The notes: generated by a model not told the origin, from the sequence alone. A stretch of DNA of 64,000 nucleotides from Mucilaginibacter kameinonensis (GCF_003675385.1 NZ_RCWZ01000002.1:806001-870000), one strand, 5' to 3'. Counted from the first letter of the stretch, positions 18,157-28,600 are shown. Made by a program: numbers and translations.

Positions 18157-19266
18157 TTACTTTACTTTATTGATGGTCCACTCGGCCAGTTGGAAAAGGC
18201 CGCCATCGCGCAGCTCGGAAATATCTACCCTGTAGAATTTATAAGCTGTGGTATTGGGGCATCTGAAAACTTTGGTCTGGTATCGTTCTTCAAAGAAGAA
18301 GTTGCTCCGTCGATCTAACTCTGTCCAGGTTTTGCCGTCATTTGAGCCTTCGTAGGTCCAGGCCCTGGGATCACGTTCGGGCGCGTCATTGGCAGATGTG
18401 AGGGTGTAGACCCCTGATACGGCAGGCTCATTTAGCTCAAACTGCATCCACAGGCGTCCCTGAAGGTCGGCCAGGAACTTGGTATGGTCGTCGCCGTCTA
18501 TTACTTTTTTAGAGCCTTCGCCATTATCCGGACCGCCGTTGTTATCCCTTAAAACGGTAAGCTTACCACCTATCAGGGTCATGAGGTTGGGCGGTGGCGG
18601 AACAAAGGTTAAGCGCGATACAAATTCATCAAAACCAAAAATGTGATCGGGGCTTAGCACATGAACAATACCGTTTTTGGTGCTGATATTATTAGAACCT
18701 GTTGTAGTGGTTGCCCAGTTTCTGATAAACTTGCTGCGTTTAGTATTGCTAAATTCAATAACATCGGGGCCACCGCCTGTAAGTCCTGAAGCTGAAATCT
18801 TGGAAACCTTGCCATGCATAGGGTATCCGAAACGTACGCTGGAAAGGTCAAGCCCGTCCTGCAGCAGCAGGGAATCGGTTGTACGTTTACCCCTGATAAT
18901 GTAGTACGACACCATGGTGTCTAACTGCACACCATCTACTTTTGCCAAAAACAAAGGGTCTTTGTCGCTTTGCCTCCTCAGTGTATTCAGGTTTCTGATT
19001 GCCAGTTGAAAGCTTGGGTTGGTAACCGCAAAAAGGGTAACGTTACTATCCATGAGCGTCTGTTGCAGGCCCATCCGGTTTATTACCGCCAGTAATGAAT
19101 CATATACACCGGGCTTGCTTTTCAAATACTCATAGGTATTACCCGCAAATTTTGAGTTGGTGCCTGTAGCGTCATGATAACCGCCATCCTTTTTGCAGGC
19201 GCTTTGCAGCAAGGCTGCAATCAACACCGGCGTTAAGGCACTCATATATTTTATCAACTTTTTCAT
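18157..19266 (-). CDS. Lipoprotein: fasciclin domain plus discoidin (F5/8 type C)-like domain
   Basis: 369 residues with lipobox LQSAC. A FAS1 domain spans about 40-215 (LLAVINRMGLQQTLMDSNVTLFAVTNPSF, ending NGIVHVLSPDHIF). A discoidin-like domain spans 230-369 (LRDNNGGPDNGEGSKKVIDGDDHTKF, SANDAPERDPRAW, AYKFYRVDI, LAEWTINK). The second domain is closely similar to the C-terminus of the operon's last protein (5871-6698). Inferred to be a surface adhesin or glycan binder for SusCD module A. Confidence 0.85.
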   Translation of the reverse strand: MKKLIKYMSALTPVLIAALLQSACKKDGGYHDATGTNSKFAGNTYEYLKSKPGVYDSLLAVINRMGLQQTLMDSNVTLFAVTNPSFQLAIRNLNTLRRQSDKDPLFLAKVDGVQLDTMVSYYIIRGKRTTDSLLLQDGLDLSSVRFGYPMHGKVSKISASGLTGGGPDVIEFSNTKRSKFIRNWATTTTGSNNISTKNGIVHVLSPDHIFGFDEFVSRLTFVPPPPNLMTLIGGKLTVLRDNNGGPDNGEGSKKVIDGDDHTKFLADLQGRLWMQFELNEPAVSGVYTLTSANDAPERDPRAWTYEGSNDGKTWTELDRRSNFFFEERYQTKVFRCPNTTAYKFYRVDISELRDGGLFQLAEWTINKVK

Positions 19267-19277
19267 ATATGGTCAGT

Positions 19278-20819
19278 TTATTTCCAAAATGGGTTTTGAG
19301 TTAACAGGTTATTTTGTGCGATGAGCTTGCGCGATACAGGCCAGTAAATCCCCCCTGAATTGATGAGTTTGAGGAATGCCGGGTTGTTTTGCTTGATCTT
19401 GTTGTATCGTACCAGATCATACCAGCGGTGGCCCTCGCCCATAAGCTCGCGGTGCCGCTCTTTGAATATCACATCGATAATATCCTGGTTGCTGTCTATC
19501 GTAAGATCTGTCATCCCCCGGCGGGTCATGATATTAAACACTTCATTTACTGCGCCGTTCACATCTCCTAAAACAGCCAGCGCTTCGGCCCGGAGTAATA
19601 CGACATCTTCTATCCTTGTAAAGATCAAGGCGCTGGTGAAGTACCGGAATGTGGGATCAGAAACGCCCCCCAGTATTACTTTCACTTTGCTGAAAATGGG
19701 GTACTTGCCGTTAATATTGGTGAAGTATCGCTCGGTACGGGGCTGGCCAAGCGTATCTATGCTAAAGCGTTCGTCTTTAGGCATATCAAATATTTTAAGG
19801 ATGGTATCCTTAGGCATATAAATATCCGGCACTTTTTTATTCACCACGGGTTCGGCCAGGGTTAACTCTTCGAGGTGACCGGTCACAGATCCGTCAACAT
19901 GTCCCCAGTCAGAGTTAAAGCCGAACATCTGGCTGGTGTTCTTATTAAAAAAGAACCCGTTTGATTTGGTCAAATCTTCTGTGCTTTGAAAATTGATACC
20001 GCTTTTGCTGTAATTATCTTCAACAAACTTGGCGTAGGTAGCAACATCGGTGTAGTTGCCCTGCCATGCCGCTAAATGGGCCAGCACCGCGTATGCCGAG
20101 TTTTTGGTAGCTAAAGCTCCGCCCCAGCGGGTAGCATCTTCATTATAATAATTGCCGGGCTGCTGTACATCGTTATTGCTGTATACAAACGGCAGATCGG
20201 CAGCTGCTTTAAGCATTTCCTGCTGTGCCCATACTAATATTTTGCTGCCGCTTTCGCGGGCCTGATTTTCAAACTTACCATCGTGCGATGCAGTGATGAA
20301 TGGCACATCTCCCCAGATCCTTACCATATAGAAATAGGTAAAGGCCCTTAAAAAACGAACCTGGGCAACATCAACTATCAAATAATTTTCTGTATAGCGC
20401 TTATCGGCTGCTTTTACATCACCAATGCGCTCAAGAAAAATGTTTGCAGCATTAATGATAGCGTAAAACCTTGTCCAGTCAGACAAAGCATCAACAGTTG
20501 GGTATGACGCGTTGAGCTGATTAGTTGAAATTGCTTTCAGGTCCTGACGATTGGGGCTAATAAATTCGCCGGTGCGTACATCGCCGTAAAGCCAGTGGCC
20601 ATCGTTGTCAGATAAAGCGGCACGCGTAAGCGCATACACACCTAATAAGCCCGCGCGTGCGTCTTCAAGCTTATTCCACATATTTTTTTCGCCCACAACC
20701 CTTGTTGAATCAATATCCAGTGTTTTATTACAGCTTGTAATTGCTGCGGTAAACAGGATCAGGACGATACATAATGTCTTTTTCATTTTTACAACATGAT
20801 TTTTGTGATCGTTTTTCAT
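19278..20819 (-). CDS. SusD/RagB family outer-membrane lipoprotein (module A)
   Basis: 513 residues as an open frame; the Lys-rich signal and lipobox ITSC begin at the internal Met12, the more likely start (base 20786). Typical SusD features: VAQVRFLRAFTYFYMVRIWGDVPF near 165, LLRAEALAVLGDVNGAVNEV near 425, and IFKERHRELMGEGHRWYDLVRYNK near 460. Partner of the SusC immediately upstream. The two frames are separated by one base if the first ATG is used. Confidence 0.95.
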   Translation of the reverse strand: MKNDHKNHVVKMKKTLCIVLILFTAAITSCNKTLDIDSTRVVGEKNMWNKLEDARAGLLGVYALTRAALSDNDGHWLYGDVRTGEFISPNRQDLKAISTNQLNASYPTVDALSDWTRFYAIINAANIFLERIGDVKAADKRYTENYLIVDVAQVRFLRAFTYFYMVRIWGDVPFITASHDGKFENQARESGSKILVWAQQEMLKAAADLPFVYSNNDVQQPGNYYNEDATRWGGALATKNSAYAVLAHLAAWQGNYTDVATYAKFVEDNYSKSGINFQSTEDLTKSNGFFFNKNTSQMFGFNSDWGHVDGSVTGHLEELTLAEPVVNKKVPDIYMPKDTILKIFDMPKDERFSIDTLGQPRTERYFTNINGKYPIFSKVKVILGGVSDPTFRYFTSALIFTRIEDVVLLRAEALAVLGDVNGAVNEVFNIMTRRGMTDLTIDSNQDIIDVIFKERHRELMGEGHRWYDLVRYNKIKQNNPAFLKLINSGGIYWPVSRKLIAQNNLLTQNPFWK

Positions 20820-20820
20820 A

Positions 20821-23800
20821 TCATAATTCCATTTTTACACCCAGCGTGTATGTTCTTGGTATAGGCAGGCCATAGCCTGTATCATACCCGTCATAGTTCA
20901 CCAATTCGGGATCCTGGCCTGTGTAAGGTGTTATAGTGAACACATTATTGGCAGTGGCATACACGTAGAACCGGGTTAGCTTGATTTTCTTTAAGCGCAT
21001 GGCTTTGGTGAGATCATACCCGATTGAAACCGTTCTTAATTTCAGGAATGAAGCATTTTCAAGAAACAGGTCCTGATCTACACGGTAGGGGATAACTGTA
21101 CTCCAGGGGTTATACAGCGGGTATTTGCTATAGTCGCCGCGTTTTTCCCAAAAGGTGATCTCTTTAACAGAATTTACATCGCTGTTGCCTTCGCGGTTAA
21201 TAAAATCAAACCGGTTGGCCATTTCCTGGTGTATAAGGTCGCGCCCGAGATTGAAATACAGGTTGATATTCAAATTCCAGTTGCCATACCTGAAATTGTT
21301 ATCGTATCCTCCTGATATTTTGGGTAATGAATGCCCCTTTAATACTTTATCGTTATTATCAATTACATTATTGCCATTGATATCCCGCCATTTTGGATCG
21401 CCGGCATGCATGGCAATGCCATTGTATTTGAGCGGCTGCCCGTTTACAACAGGTATTTCACTTTCAGATTTATAAATGCCATCGTTTATCAGCAACCAAT
21501 ATTGATCAACCGGGCTGCCAACCTTTAAAAGCTTGTTATCAATGGTGATTTGGTTTAAGCCCCTTGGCAAAGCTTTCAGCTTATTGATATTATGATTTAG
21601 ATTTAAGGAAGATGACCAGCCAAATTTTGTATTCTGAATGATATTGGCAGATACAGATACATCTATACCGGTATTATTCACAGCCATACCGCTCTCGATA
21701 GACTGTTTATAACCATACTCGGCAAAGGCCGGGATACCTATCAGCAAATTCTTTTCCTGTTTCAGATACCAATCAACCGAAAGGTGTAAACGGTTATTAA
21801 TTAAGCCCGCATCGGTACCTATATTAAGCTGATTGGAATATGACCACGGTATACCATAACCAATCCAGCCGGTAGAGTAGGGCCGGGTAAGCACACCAAA
21901 CGCGTTATATCCGGGAACGGTTAAGTTACCGGTATAGCCCACAGAAGCTGTGTATTGAGGCCCCTGTGCGTAATTATCAAACGCGTTAAGGCGGCCTATT
22001 CTGCCCGCGCTTGCACGTAAAATAAGATCGTTGATGATAGTGTTGTTGGCTAATAACTCTTTCTTAATATTCCAGGCTGCAGATACCACAGGCGAATAGA
22101 ACCATCGGCTGGTAGGCTGAGCGTTTGATGAGCCATCGGCACGCACGGTTGCAGAAAGGAAATATTTTTGTTTGAACGAATAGTCGGTTTTTGCATAAAA
22201 CGAAACCAGGTTATGCTTGATCTTATCCAGAAAACGGAAGGTTAACTCGCGCGGAAATGCCGTAGGATTAAGATAGTTAGGATTGTCAGACCCGTCAGGA
22301 TTTTTCGGGTTTGAATCCAGGAGGTCTATCTTAATGTAGTCGTTTACGCCTTTGTACGCATAGGCATTGCTGTACTTGTAAATATCCCATTGCGTTGATT
22401 GCCCCAGCTCAAAATGGAAATCGTTTACCTTGTTGATTGTCAGATCATAAGTTGCTCTGTTATCTGCCATTATTCTTTGGCTAAACCCAAAGTAATTGGA
22501 AGCATAACTATTGCCTTGCAAAAGGGTACGCGCGTAAAATACGTCGCGGTAACCTTCATTATAATCTACATTAAAGGTAGTAGTGAATTTAAATTTTCCA
22601 AGATCGAGGCCTATTTTGGCATAACCATCAACAATATTTGTCTTGTTGTTATCAAAGCCCTTTTTGTATTGTGCCAGATAATCGGCATAATATTCTTTGT
22701 TGGGTGGCAGCGGAGCACTGAGATCGGGGAAGTAATTGATCTGGGCAAATCTGTCCCGGAGATATTTGTTTCGTTGCCTGTCCAGTCGGTTGGCATTTAC
22801 CATAGTCGAGAAAAGCAACCATTTGAGCGGCTTCATATTGATATTGAACATGGCGCTATAACGGTTTAGCATAGTTCCATCAGCAATGCCATTGTTTTTC
22901 AGATCCCCCAGGGAAAAACGAAAGTTAGCACGATCTGTACCTCCGGAGATGCCGAAGTTTATGCCGTAAACTACCGCGTTACGATAGTAAAGATCGCTCC
23001 AATCAGATTTTCCGCTATAAACATTGTTCAATGAATCGCTCAGATAAATAGGGTAGTTTTCATCGTCTGAGTACCTGCCATTGGTGGTATACAGGTCATA
23101 AAAGCGCTGTCTGAAAGCGTTTTCATACTTGCCGTTTATGGTAGTTACATGAGGGCGCTGCGCTAAACCTATATATGAATCAAAGGTGATGCTTTTAGCA
23201 GCCACCGGGGTTTTAGAGGTTAACACGATAACGCCATTAACCGCACGGGGACCATAAATTGCTGTAGCCGACAGGTCTTTTAATACCTCAACCGAGGCGA
23301 TATTATTCATATCGATAGCAGCAAACGGGTTGGTGGCGGTTCCCATCCTGTTATAGTCATATAACTGTATATCAAACGCAAAGGGGTGTTCTGTTACCAG
23401 CGGAATACCATCAAGCACAACCAGCGGCTGCGATTGATAAACATCCCTTTGAGAAAGAAGCGGCATAGGTACGCCCCTTATAAACATATTTTGAACAGTG
23501 CCTGGTTCGCCCGAAGGTTCCTGCACATAGAGCCCCGCAAATTGCCCTTTTAACAGTTGCTGCAGGGAAACAGCCGGGAATTTGGATAGGTCATAGGGCT
23601 TTTTGGTAACACTATCCGCAAGCTTATTATATAAGGTATGCCTGATAATAATATTTATACTATCTTTTAATAATGAGTCTTTTGCCGTTGTATCCCGACG
23701 GACATAAGGCTTACTATAGAAAGGACGTTTTACCTTGCTTTTTTTACCCGCATTCCCCTTAGCTAAGCCCGTAAGTGCATTCGTGGTAATTGCTGCGAAA

Positions 23801-23829
23801 ACCACAAAGCACAGCCATAAGTATCGCAT
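20821..23829 (-). CDS. SusC-like TonB-dependent outer-membrane protein lacking the N-terminal regulatory-like domain (module A)
   Basis: 1002 residues. After the signal peptide (to about residue 24) comes a basic, low-complexity linker (GKKSKVKRPFYSK..), then directly the plug (LLKGQFAGLYVQEPSGEPG, PLVVLDGIPLV, IASVEVLKDLSATAIYGPRAVNGVIVLTSK). The carboxypeptidase-like beta-sandwich that normally precedes the plug of SusC proteins is absent, as is STN. The barrel ends PRTYTLGVKMEL. It is the first gene of the 11-gene operon; its roughly 470-nt leader carries a candidate structured RNA. Confidence 0.92.
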   Translation of the reverse strand: MRYLWLCFVVFAAITTNALTGLAKGNAGKKSKVKRPFYSKPYVRRDTTAKDSLLKDSINIIIRHTLYNKLADSVTKKPYDLSKFPAVSLQQLLKGQFAGLYVQEPSGEPGTVQNMFIRGVPMPLLSQRDVYQSQPLVVLDGIPLVTEHPFAFDIQLYDYNRMGTATNPFAAIDMNNIASVEVLKDLSATAIYGPRAVNGVIVLTSKTPVAAKSITFDSYIGLAQRPHVTTINGKYENAFRQRFYDLYTTNGRYSDDENYPIYLSDSLNNVYSGKSDWSDLYYRNAVVYGINFGISGGTDRANFRFSLGDLKNNGIADGTMLNRYSAMFNINMKPLKWLLFSTMVNANRLDRQRNKYLRDRFAQINYFPDLSAPLPPNKEYYADYLAQYKKGFDNNKTNIVDGYAKIGLDLGKFKFTTTFNVDYNEGYRDVFYARTLLQGNSYASNYFGFSQRIMADNRATYDLTINKVNDFHFELGQSTQWDIYKYSNAYAYKGVNDYIKIDLLDSNPKNPDGSDNPNYLNPTAFPRELTFRFLDKIKHNLVSFYAKTDYSFKQKYFLSATVRADGSSNAQPTSRWFYSPVVSAAWNIKKELLANNTIINDLILRASAGRIGRLNAFDNYAQGPQYTASVGYTGNLTVPGYNAFGVLTRPYSTGWIGYGIPWSYSNQLNIGTDAGLINNRLHLSVDWYLKQEKNLLIGIPAFAEYGYKQSIESGMAVNNTGIDVSVSANIIQNTKFGWSSSLNLNHNINKLKALPRGLNQITIDNKLLKVGSPVDQYWLLINDGIYKSESEIPVVNGQPLKYNGIAMHAGDPKWRDINGNNVIDNNDKVLKGHSLPKISGGYDNNFRYGNWNLNINLYFNLGRDLIHQEMANRFDFINREGNSDVNSVKEITFWEKRGDYSKYPLYNPWSTVIPYRVDQDLFLENASFLKLRTVSIGYDLTKAMRLKKIKLTRFYVYATANNVFTITPYTGQDPELVNYDGYDTGYGLPIPRTYTLGVKMEL

Positions 23830-23968
23830 AATGAATGGATCTTTTAGTTTGTGAAATAAAATTTTGATTTAACGGCCATGTGTTGCTATGCCTGCAAAAG
23901 AGTTATGCAGATAACATGTGCCCTTAGGTTAGGTAGCGTGTAATTCTTTTTCCATAGTGTTGATTTTC

Positions 23969-24085
23969 AAGTGAAAAGAACAGGAAGTTAGGAGTAGTCT
24001 GCAGGAATACTCTCGACAGCGGTGCATAGTTATGCCCCCTCAGGTTTGCCATCAAAAAGGCAATGCCTAAGCGTTCTTTTCACTT
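23969..24085 (-). ncRNA. Candidate structured leader RNA (nested multi-helix element)
   Basis: Perfect 13-bp arms AAGTGAAAAGAAC (23969-23981) and GTTCTTTTCACTT (24073-24085) close 91 bases. Inside are a second closing helix TTAGG/CCTAA (23988-23992 with 24066-24070) and three local hairpins: AGTA/TACT with an 11-base loop, GCAT-AGTT-ATGC, and TTGCC/GGCAA. The element lies about 140 bases before the SusC start and downstream of a candidate minus-strand promoter. It matches no riboswitch class I know. A small inverted-repeat mobile remnant is the alternative, though I see no target duplication. Confidence 0.5.
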
Positions 24086-24305
24086 TTGGTGATTAGGTTA
24101 ATTAATAAAAATCTTTGATGCCTAAAATCTCAGCACGAAATTTTTTCCTTGTCAGATGATTGGTTTCTGAAGGACGAGGTACAGGTAAATCAGGTTTTTC
24201 ATGTCAGTGATATTGGTTAATATATTTGTTACGTAAATCTCGAAAAAAGCAGGTCAGGTGGCTTAAACGATTAAGTGGTAAACGTATTTTTATAACTGGT
24301 TTTAA

Positions 24306-24335
24306 CAAATATAATTAACAAAAACGTTTTACCAA
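24306..24335 (-). promoter_or_regulatory. Candidate promoter of the 11-gene SusCD operon with CG-centred palindrome
   Basis: On the minus strand a -7 box TATATTTG (complement of 24306-24313; consensus TAnnTTTG) is preceded by 19 bases and TTG at -33 (complement of 24333-24335). The spacer contains the palindrome AAAACGTTTT (24321-24330), a CG-centred shape common for LacI-family operators. A related half (GGTAAACGT, near 24271-24279) lies just downstream. No LacI gene is in the window. Transcription from here would give a leader of about 470 nt. Confidence 0.5.
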
Positions 24336-24853
24336 GAGATATTGATGAAATATTAAATTTTTGCTATTTCAAGCAATAACAATCGATCTCAATTGAAAAA
24401 GTGTTAACAAAATTGGCAGAATGTTTGTCTTTTTTGATATTTTATCATTGAAAACATCATGCTAAATTCTAACAGCGCGCTAAAAAATGTTCTTGGTGCA
24501 TTAAAAAACTGTCATAAAATGTAAGAATTACATTTTTAGTTAAAACAATGTAATTGGTGCTTTAAAATTCTCGTTGGTTATGAAGTTGCTATCTTTTAGT
24601 ATAAGGAAATGTTGGGTTGGCCTATTCCCTAATCTTGTGAGGAGTTTTTAGTCCCTGAAAAAATGGGATAATAAAAAGGCGCGGAGTATAAGAGGGAATT
24701 CCTTACAAGGAGGCAATCGTTAGAAATTCCGGGAATCTTGAACAGGCTATTCCACGGAATTTGACGTATTTGCTTGTGTTTGAATAAAGAGCATAAGCCT
24801 GCTTAAAATCTTTTCTTTCCTTGCTGAAAATTTTGGCAGGTTCGTTACGGGCA
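24336..24853. other. Gene-free AT-rich region
   Basis: Between the candidate SusCD promoter and the DUF1003 gene there is no convincing coding region. A 70-codon minus-strand frame at 24703-24915 overlaps the DUF1003 3' end out of frame and has no family features. No hairpin followed by a T run was found for the DUF1003 gene. Confidence 0.45.
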
Positions 24854-25291
24854 CTACTTCTTATTTTCCATCTTTTCAAGAAGTTCCAATATGCGGTCCA
24901 GCTTATCAACTTCAATGGAGTTTAGTTTTTTTGTTAATGCCTCAATTTCTTCTTTAGCATCGCAGTTTGTCTTATAGTCAGCGTCGGCCTGGGCCCTGTC
25001 TCGTTCATTTTGGCGGTTTTGTGCCATCATGATGATAGGTGCAGCATAGGCCGCTTGCGTTGAAAAAAGAAGGTTTAGTAATATATAAGGATACGGATCC
25101 CAATGATAGATATATGCAACGGCATTCAGGATCATCCAAAGGGCTACAATAATAGTTTGGATAATGATAAAGCGCCATGAACCCATGCCTGTCGCAACTG
25201 AGTCGGCTAATCGCTGACCAAAATCTAATGATTCCTTGTGTAATTGATGCCAGGTTTTTTCTGCCTTTAAATGATTTAGCTTTAGTTTCAT
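24854..25291 (-). CDS. DUF1003 family membrane protein
   Basis: 145 residues. Two hydrophobic helices (about 40-63 and 70-92) are followed by the conserved stretch WDPYPYILLNLLFSTQAAYAAPIIMMAQNRQNERDR that defines DUF1003. The C-terminal 45 residues form a likely coiled coil (EEIEALTKKLNSIEVDKLDRILELLEKME). Function unknown in the family. Single gene. Confidence 0.9.
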   Translation of the reverse strand: MKLKLNHLKAEKTWHQLHKESLDFGQRLADSVATGMGSWRFIIIQTIIVALWMILNAVAYIYHWDPYPYILLNLLFSTQAAYAAPIIMMAQNRQNERDRAQADADYKTNCDAKEEIEALTKKLNSIEVDKLDRILELLEKMENKK

Positions 25292-25604
25292 TTGTAATAC
25301 TTAAATATGGTTGCTATTGATTCAGAACCTAATTCTACGTTTATGCCTCGGTTAAAGTTAACGCGGGCAACGCGAGTCAAAGACTAAACTAATTTAACAC
25401 GTTATAACCCGACTTCAAAACTTTAGTTAATTGGAAAAGGGAATATGTCCAATATTTTATAGGCTAATTCAAGGGAGGTTTCTTTTCGGAAACGTACACC
25501 TTATCGTCCGCTTTCGGTACGGTTTAATTGGTATTTCTTAGTGTAATTTGTTGTTGATTAGTTGTTTGTAATTTTGGAATGATGGTTGCCCCTGTTTTAT
25601 TCAC
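25292..25604. other. Divergent intergenic region
   Basis: About 310 bases between the divergent DUF1003 and AraC-permease genes. It must carry both promoters. I could not identify a clear -33/-7 pair, and saw no repeat. A 12-codon frame starting ATGATG at 25579 and stopping at TAA just inside the next gene is probably chance. Confidence 0.4.
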
Positions 25605-28600
25605 TTGGAATTTATAACCTTTCATATTGGCTTTTACGAACTGGCATCTCTCGGAACCTTGTTTTCGGGAATGCCCCTCGTGGTTCTTTTACTGCTTTCA
25701 AAACGGGGAGACCAATGGGCAAACTTGTTTTTGAGTTTGGCTATAGTTGCCATTATATTAAAGGTTGTAGGCCTTATAGCGTTCTGCTTACCACTGGTGG
25801 GGCCTTTATGGTGTTTTTTTGTTCGCCGGCAAACAGACCCCGACAGGCAATTTCGCTGGCGGGATAGCATGCATTTCTGGCCCCTGCCGGCTGCGTATTT
25901 GATTGCATCACCATGGCTGGTCTTGATCTCGAACATCGGTTATCTTTATTTATCATACAGTTTGATCCAAAAGTTCTATAGCCGCCTGAAGCCAGTACTG
26001 ATGGATAAACCGCGTTTTACTTTCAGGCGGCTGGAAAAAGTTCACATTCTCCTGGCTTTGCTCTGCCTGTGCTGGCCCTTGAATGATCTTTTCTCTTTCG
26101 CTGTTACTTATGTGTTGTTCGGCGTGGCGGCCAGCACGATATTGCAACCAGATAGTAATGGCCAACCAGCAGCATCTTTTGCAGATCGTTCGGATGTGAG
26201 GGAGAAGGGCAGGCGGCTGAAGGAGGTCGTTGTTGCCAATCGTCTATATGCGGACGCTGAATTAACCCTGAGCTCCCTGGCTGTGAAATTAACAATGCAT
26301 CCACATGATTTATCCCGCATTATCAATACAGGATTGAACAGGAGCTTCAACGATTTTATTAATGAACTCCGCGTTCGGGAAATAGCCCGTAAAATGCAGG
26401 ACCCGCGTTATAATCATTTCACGTTGCTGGGTATCGCCTACGAATCCGGATTTAACTCTCAAAGAACGTTCAATCGTGTTTTCAAGGAAATGACCGGTAA
26501 AACACCTGCAGAATATAAAAAGAGCCTGGAAAAAGAGTGGCCAACTCATAAATTGGCTGTTCCGCCGGCAATTCGCCCTGTAATATTGCGTCAGGAAACA
26601 CTGTCTGTTTGGACAGGTAACACATTAAAACGCAATTATATGTTCAGGAATTATTTCAAAACGGCATTCAGAAACCTGCTGCATAGCAAGGTATATTCTT
26701 TCATTAACATCGCCGGGCTGAGCATTGGTCTCGCCTGCGCTATGCTGATCCTCCTTTATGTTCAGGACGAGGTAAGCTTCGATCGTTTTCATCAGAACGT
26801 TGGTCAGATCTACCGGATAGATAAGCAAATGAAAAGGGATGATGGAAGTATTAACAATGGTAGCTACACAGGCTATTTTCCCGGACCTCGTTTTACCGCG
26901 AAAATTCCCGAAATACAAAGCTTCGTCCGTTTTCAACCATCGCAGGCGGATATCAAAACGGGGACCGACATTCGGTCGCAGGCAATTTGCTTAGTCGATG
27001 CAAATTTCTTGTCGGTATTTAATTTTCCGCTACTTAACGGCGATGCCAGATCTGCATTAACAGAACCTAATTCGGTAGTAATTACAGAAGATGTCGCTAA
27101 AAAATATTTTGGCAGCGCGGATGCCCTGGGCAAGATCATCTCTGTAAAAAACGAAGGTAATTTTAAACCTTTTATGATCACTGGAGTCGCCAGAAATTGC
27201 CCGGAGAATTCATCCATCAAATTCCAGGTGCTGCTCCGGTTGAGCGTTTCGGCGGCAGATGAAAGCAACAACGGTAATTGGTTCAATTCCTTTCTGAGCA
27301 CCTTTGTGGTGCTTTCTCCCGGCGCCGATATCAAAGCGGTTCAGGATAAAATGAACCAGGTATTTGAATCGGACGCCAGTAAAGCCATCAGCGAGATCAA
27401 AAACAAATATCATGTTCAGCATATTGGCCAGTCGTATATGTTGGAGCCGCTAACCGGGATCCATCTCGGTAAGATCATCCCCAATGAAGATGAGATATTG
27501 AGTGATAAAAGCAATCCCGAGTTTTCTTATATCCTCTCGGCTATAGCCGTTTTTGTCCTGCTGATTGCCTGTATCAATTTCATTAACCTAACGGTAGCAC
27601 GCTCTGTAAAAAGGGCCAAGGAGATCGGCATCCGTAAGGTGATTGGGGGTACAAGCCGGCAGTTGCGGTTTCAATTCTTAAGCGAGTCCTTTGTACTTTG
27701 TTTCATCGCTTTCATCTTCGCATTTGCAATTGTCGTTATCGTATTACCTTTCTTCAGTAGTCTGGCCAATAAAGCCTTATCGCTTTCTTACTTATTTAGC
27801 CCGAAACTGATCATTGATTATATCGCACTTTTTATAGTTGCCGGCTTATTGGCCGGCGCTTACCCGTCGATGGTTTTATCTGGCTATCGGCCTGTTGAAA
27901 CATTGTACAGCCGGTTTAACCTGGCCGGGAAAAATGGCCTGCAGAAGGCGCTTGTCATCTTTCAATTCGCACTTGCGTCGTTTTTAATTATTGGTGCTAT
28001 GGCTATTTATCGCCAGTTCGATTATCTGACGACTCAAAAGCTGGGTTACGACGACAGACATTTAATAACTATTGATCAATTTCCGTTAAGTGCCGATCAG
28101 GCTGCTTTGTTCAGGCAGGAGTTGATAAAGGATCCGGATATTATTGATGCGGCACCCAGGAACGGCGGCTACAATAATAATACGGTGAAAGTAAACGGCG
28201 ACCAGTCGATCAATGTTTCTGTTGAAACGGTTGATGCAGCTTACGTGCCGCTCCTTAAAATACCATTACTGGCAGGCCGGAACTTTTCTGCCGAATACTC
28301 CTCAGACCGCACGCGTTCTGTACTGGTGAACGAAGCATTTGTGCAACAGGCAGGGTGGAAGCAAGCCATAGGGCAGCAAATATCAAGCTTTGAAAACGAA
28401 ACCTACCAGGTTATAGGCGTAGTAAAAGACTATCATTACCGGCCTTTAACAGAAAAGATCCTTCCCCAGTTATTTACCGCGAGCCCTGCAAATAATTATG
28501 GAATGATGTACATCAGGATCAGGCCCGGTACCGAAACAGCAAGCCTGCAACATATCTCTAAAGTATTTAGAGCGCTCTTTCCGTTAAATCCGTTTAGTTA

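Noticed and set aside
23969..24085. Assignment of the leader element to a cobalamin, TPP, SAM or c-di-GMP riboswitch
   Set aside because: None of the conserved core sequences of those classes is present in the right order on either strand.
24703..24915. 70-codon minus-strand frame next to DUF1003
   Set aside because: Overlaps the DUF1003 3' end out of frame, with no signal, domain or spacing that supports a gene.
25586..25867. 93-codon frame at the start of the AraC-permease gene
   Set aside because: The other frame gives a continuous, recognisable membrane AraC sequence; this one does not.
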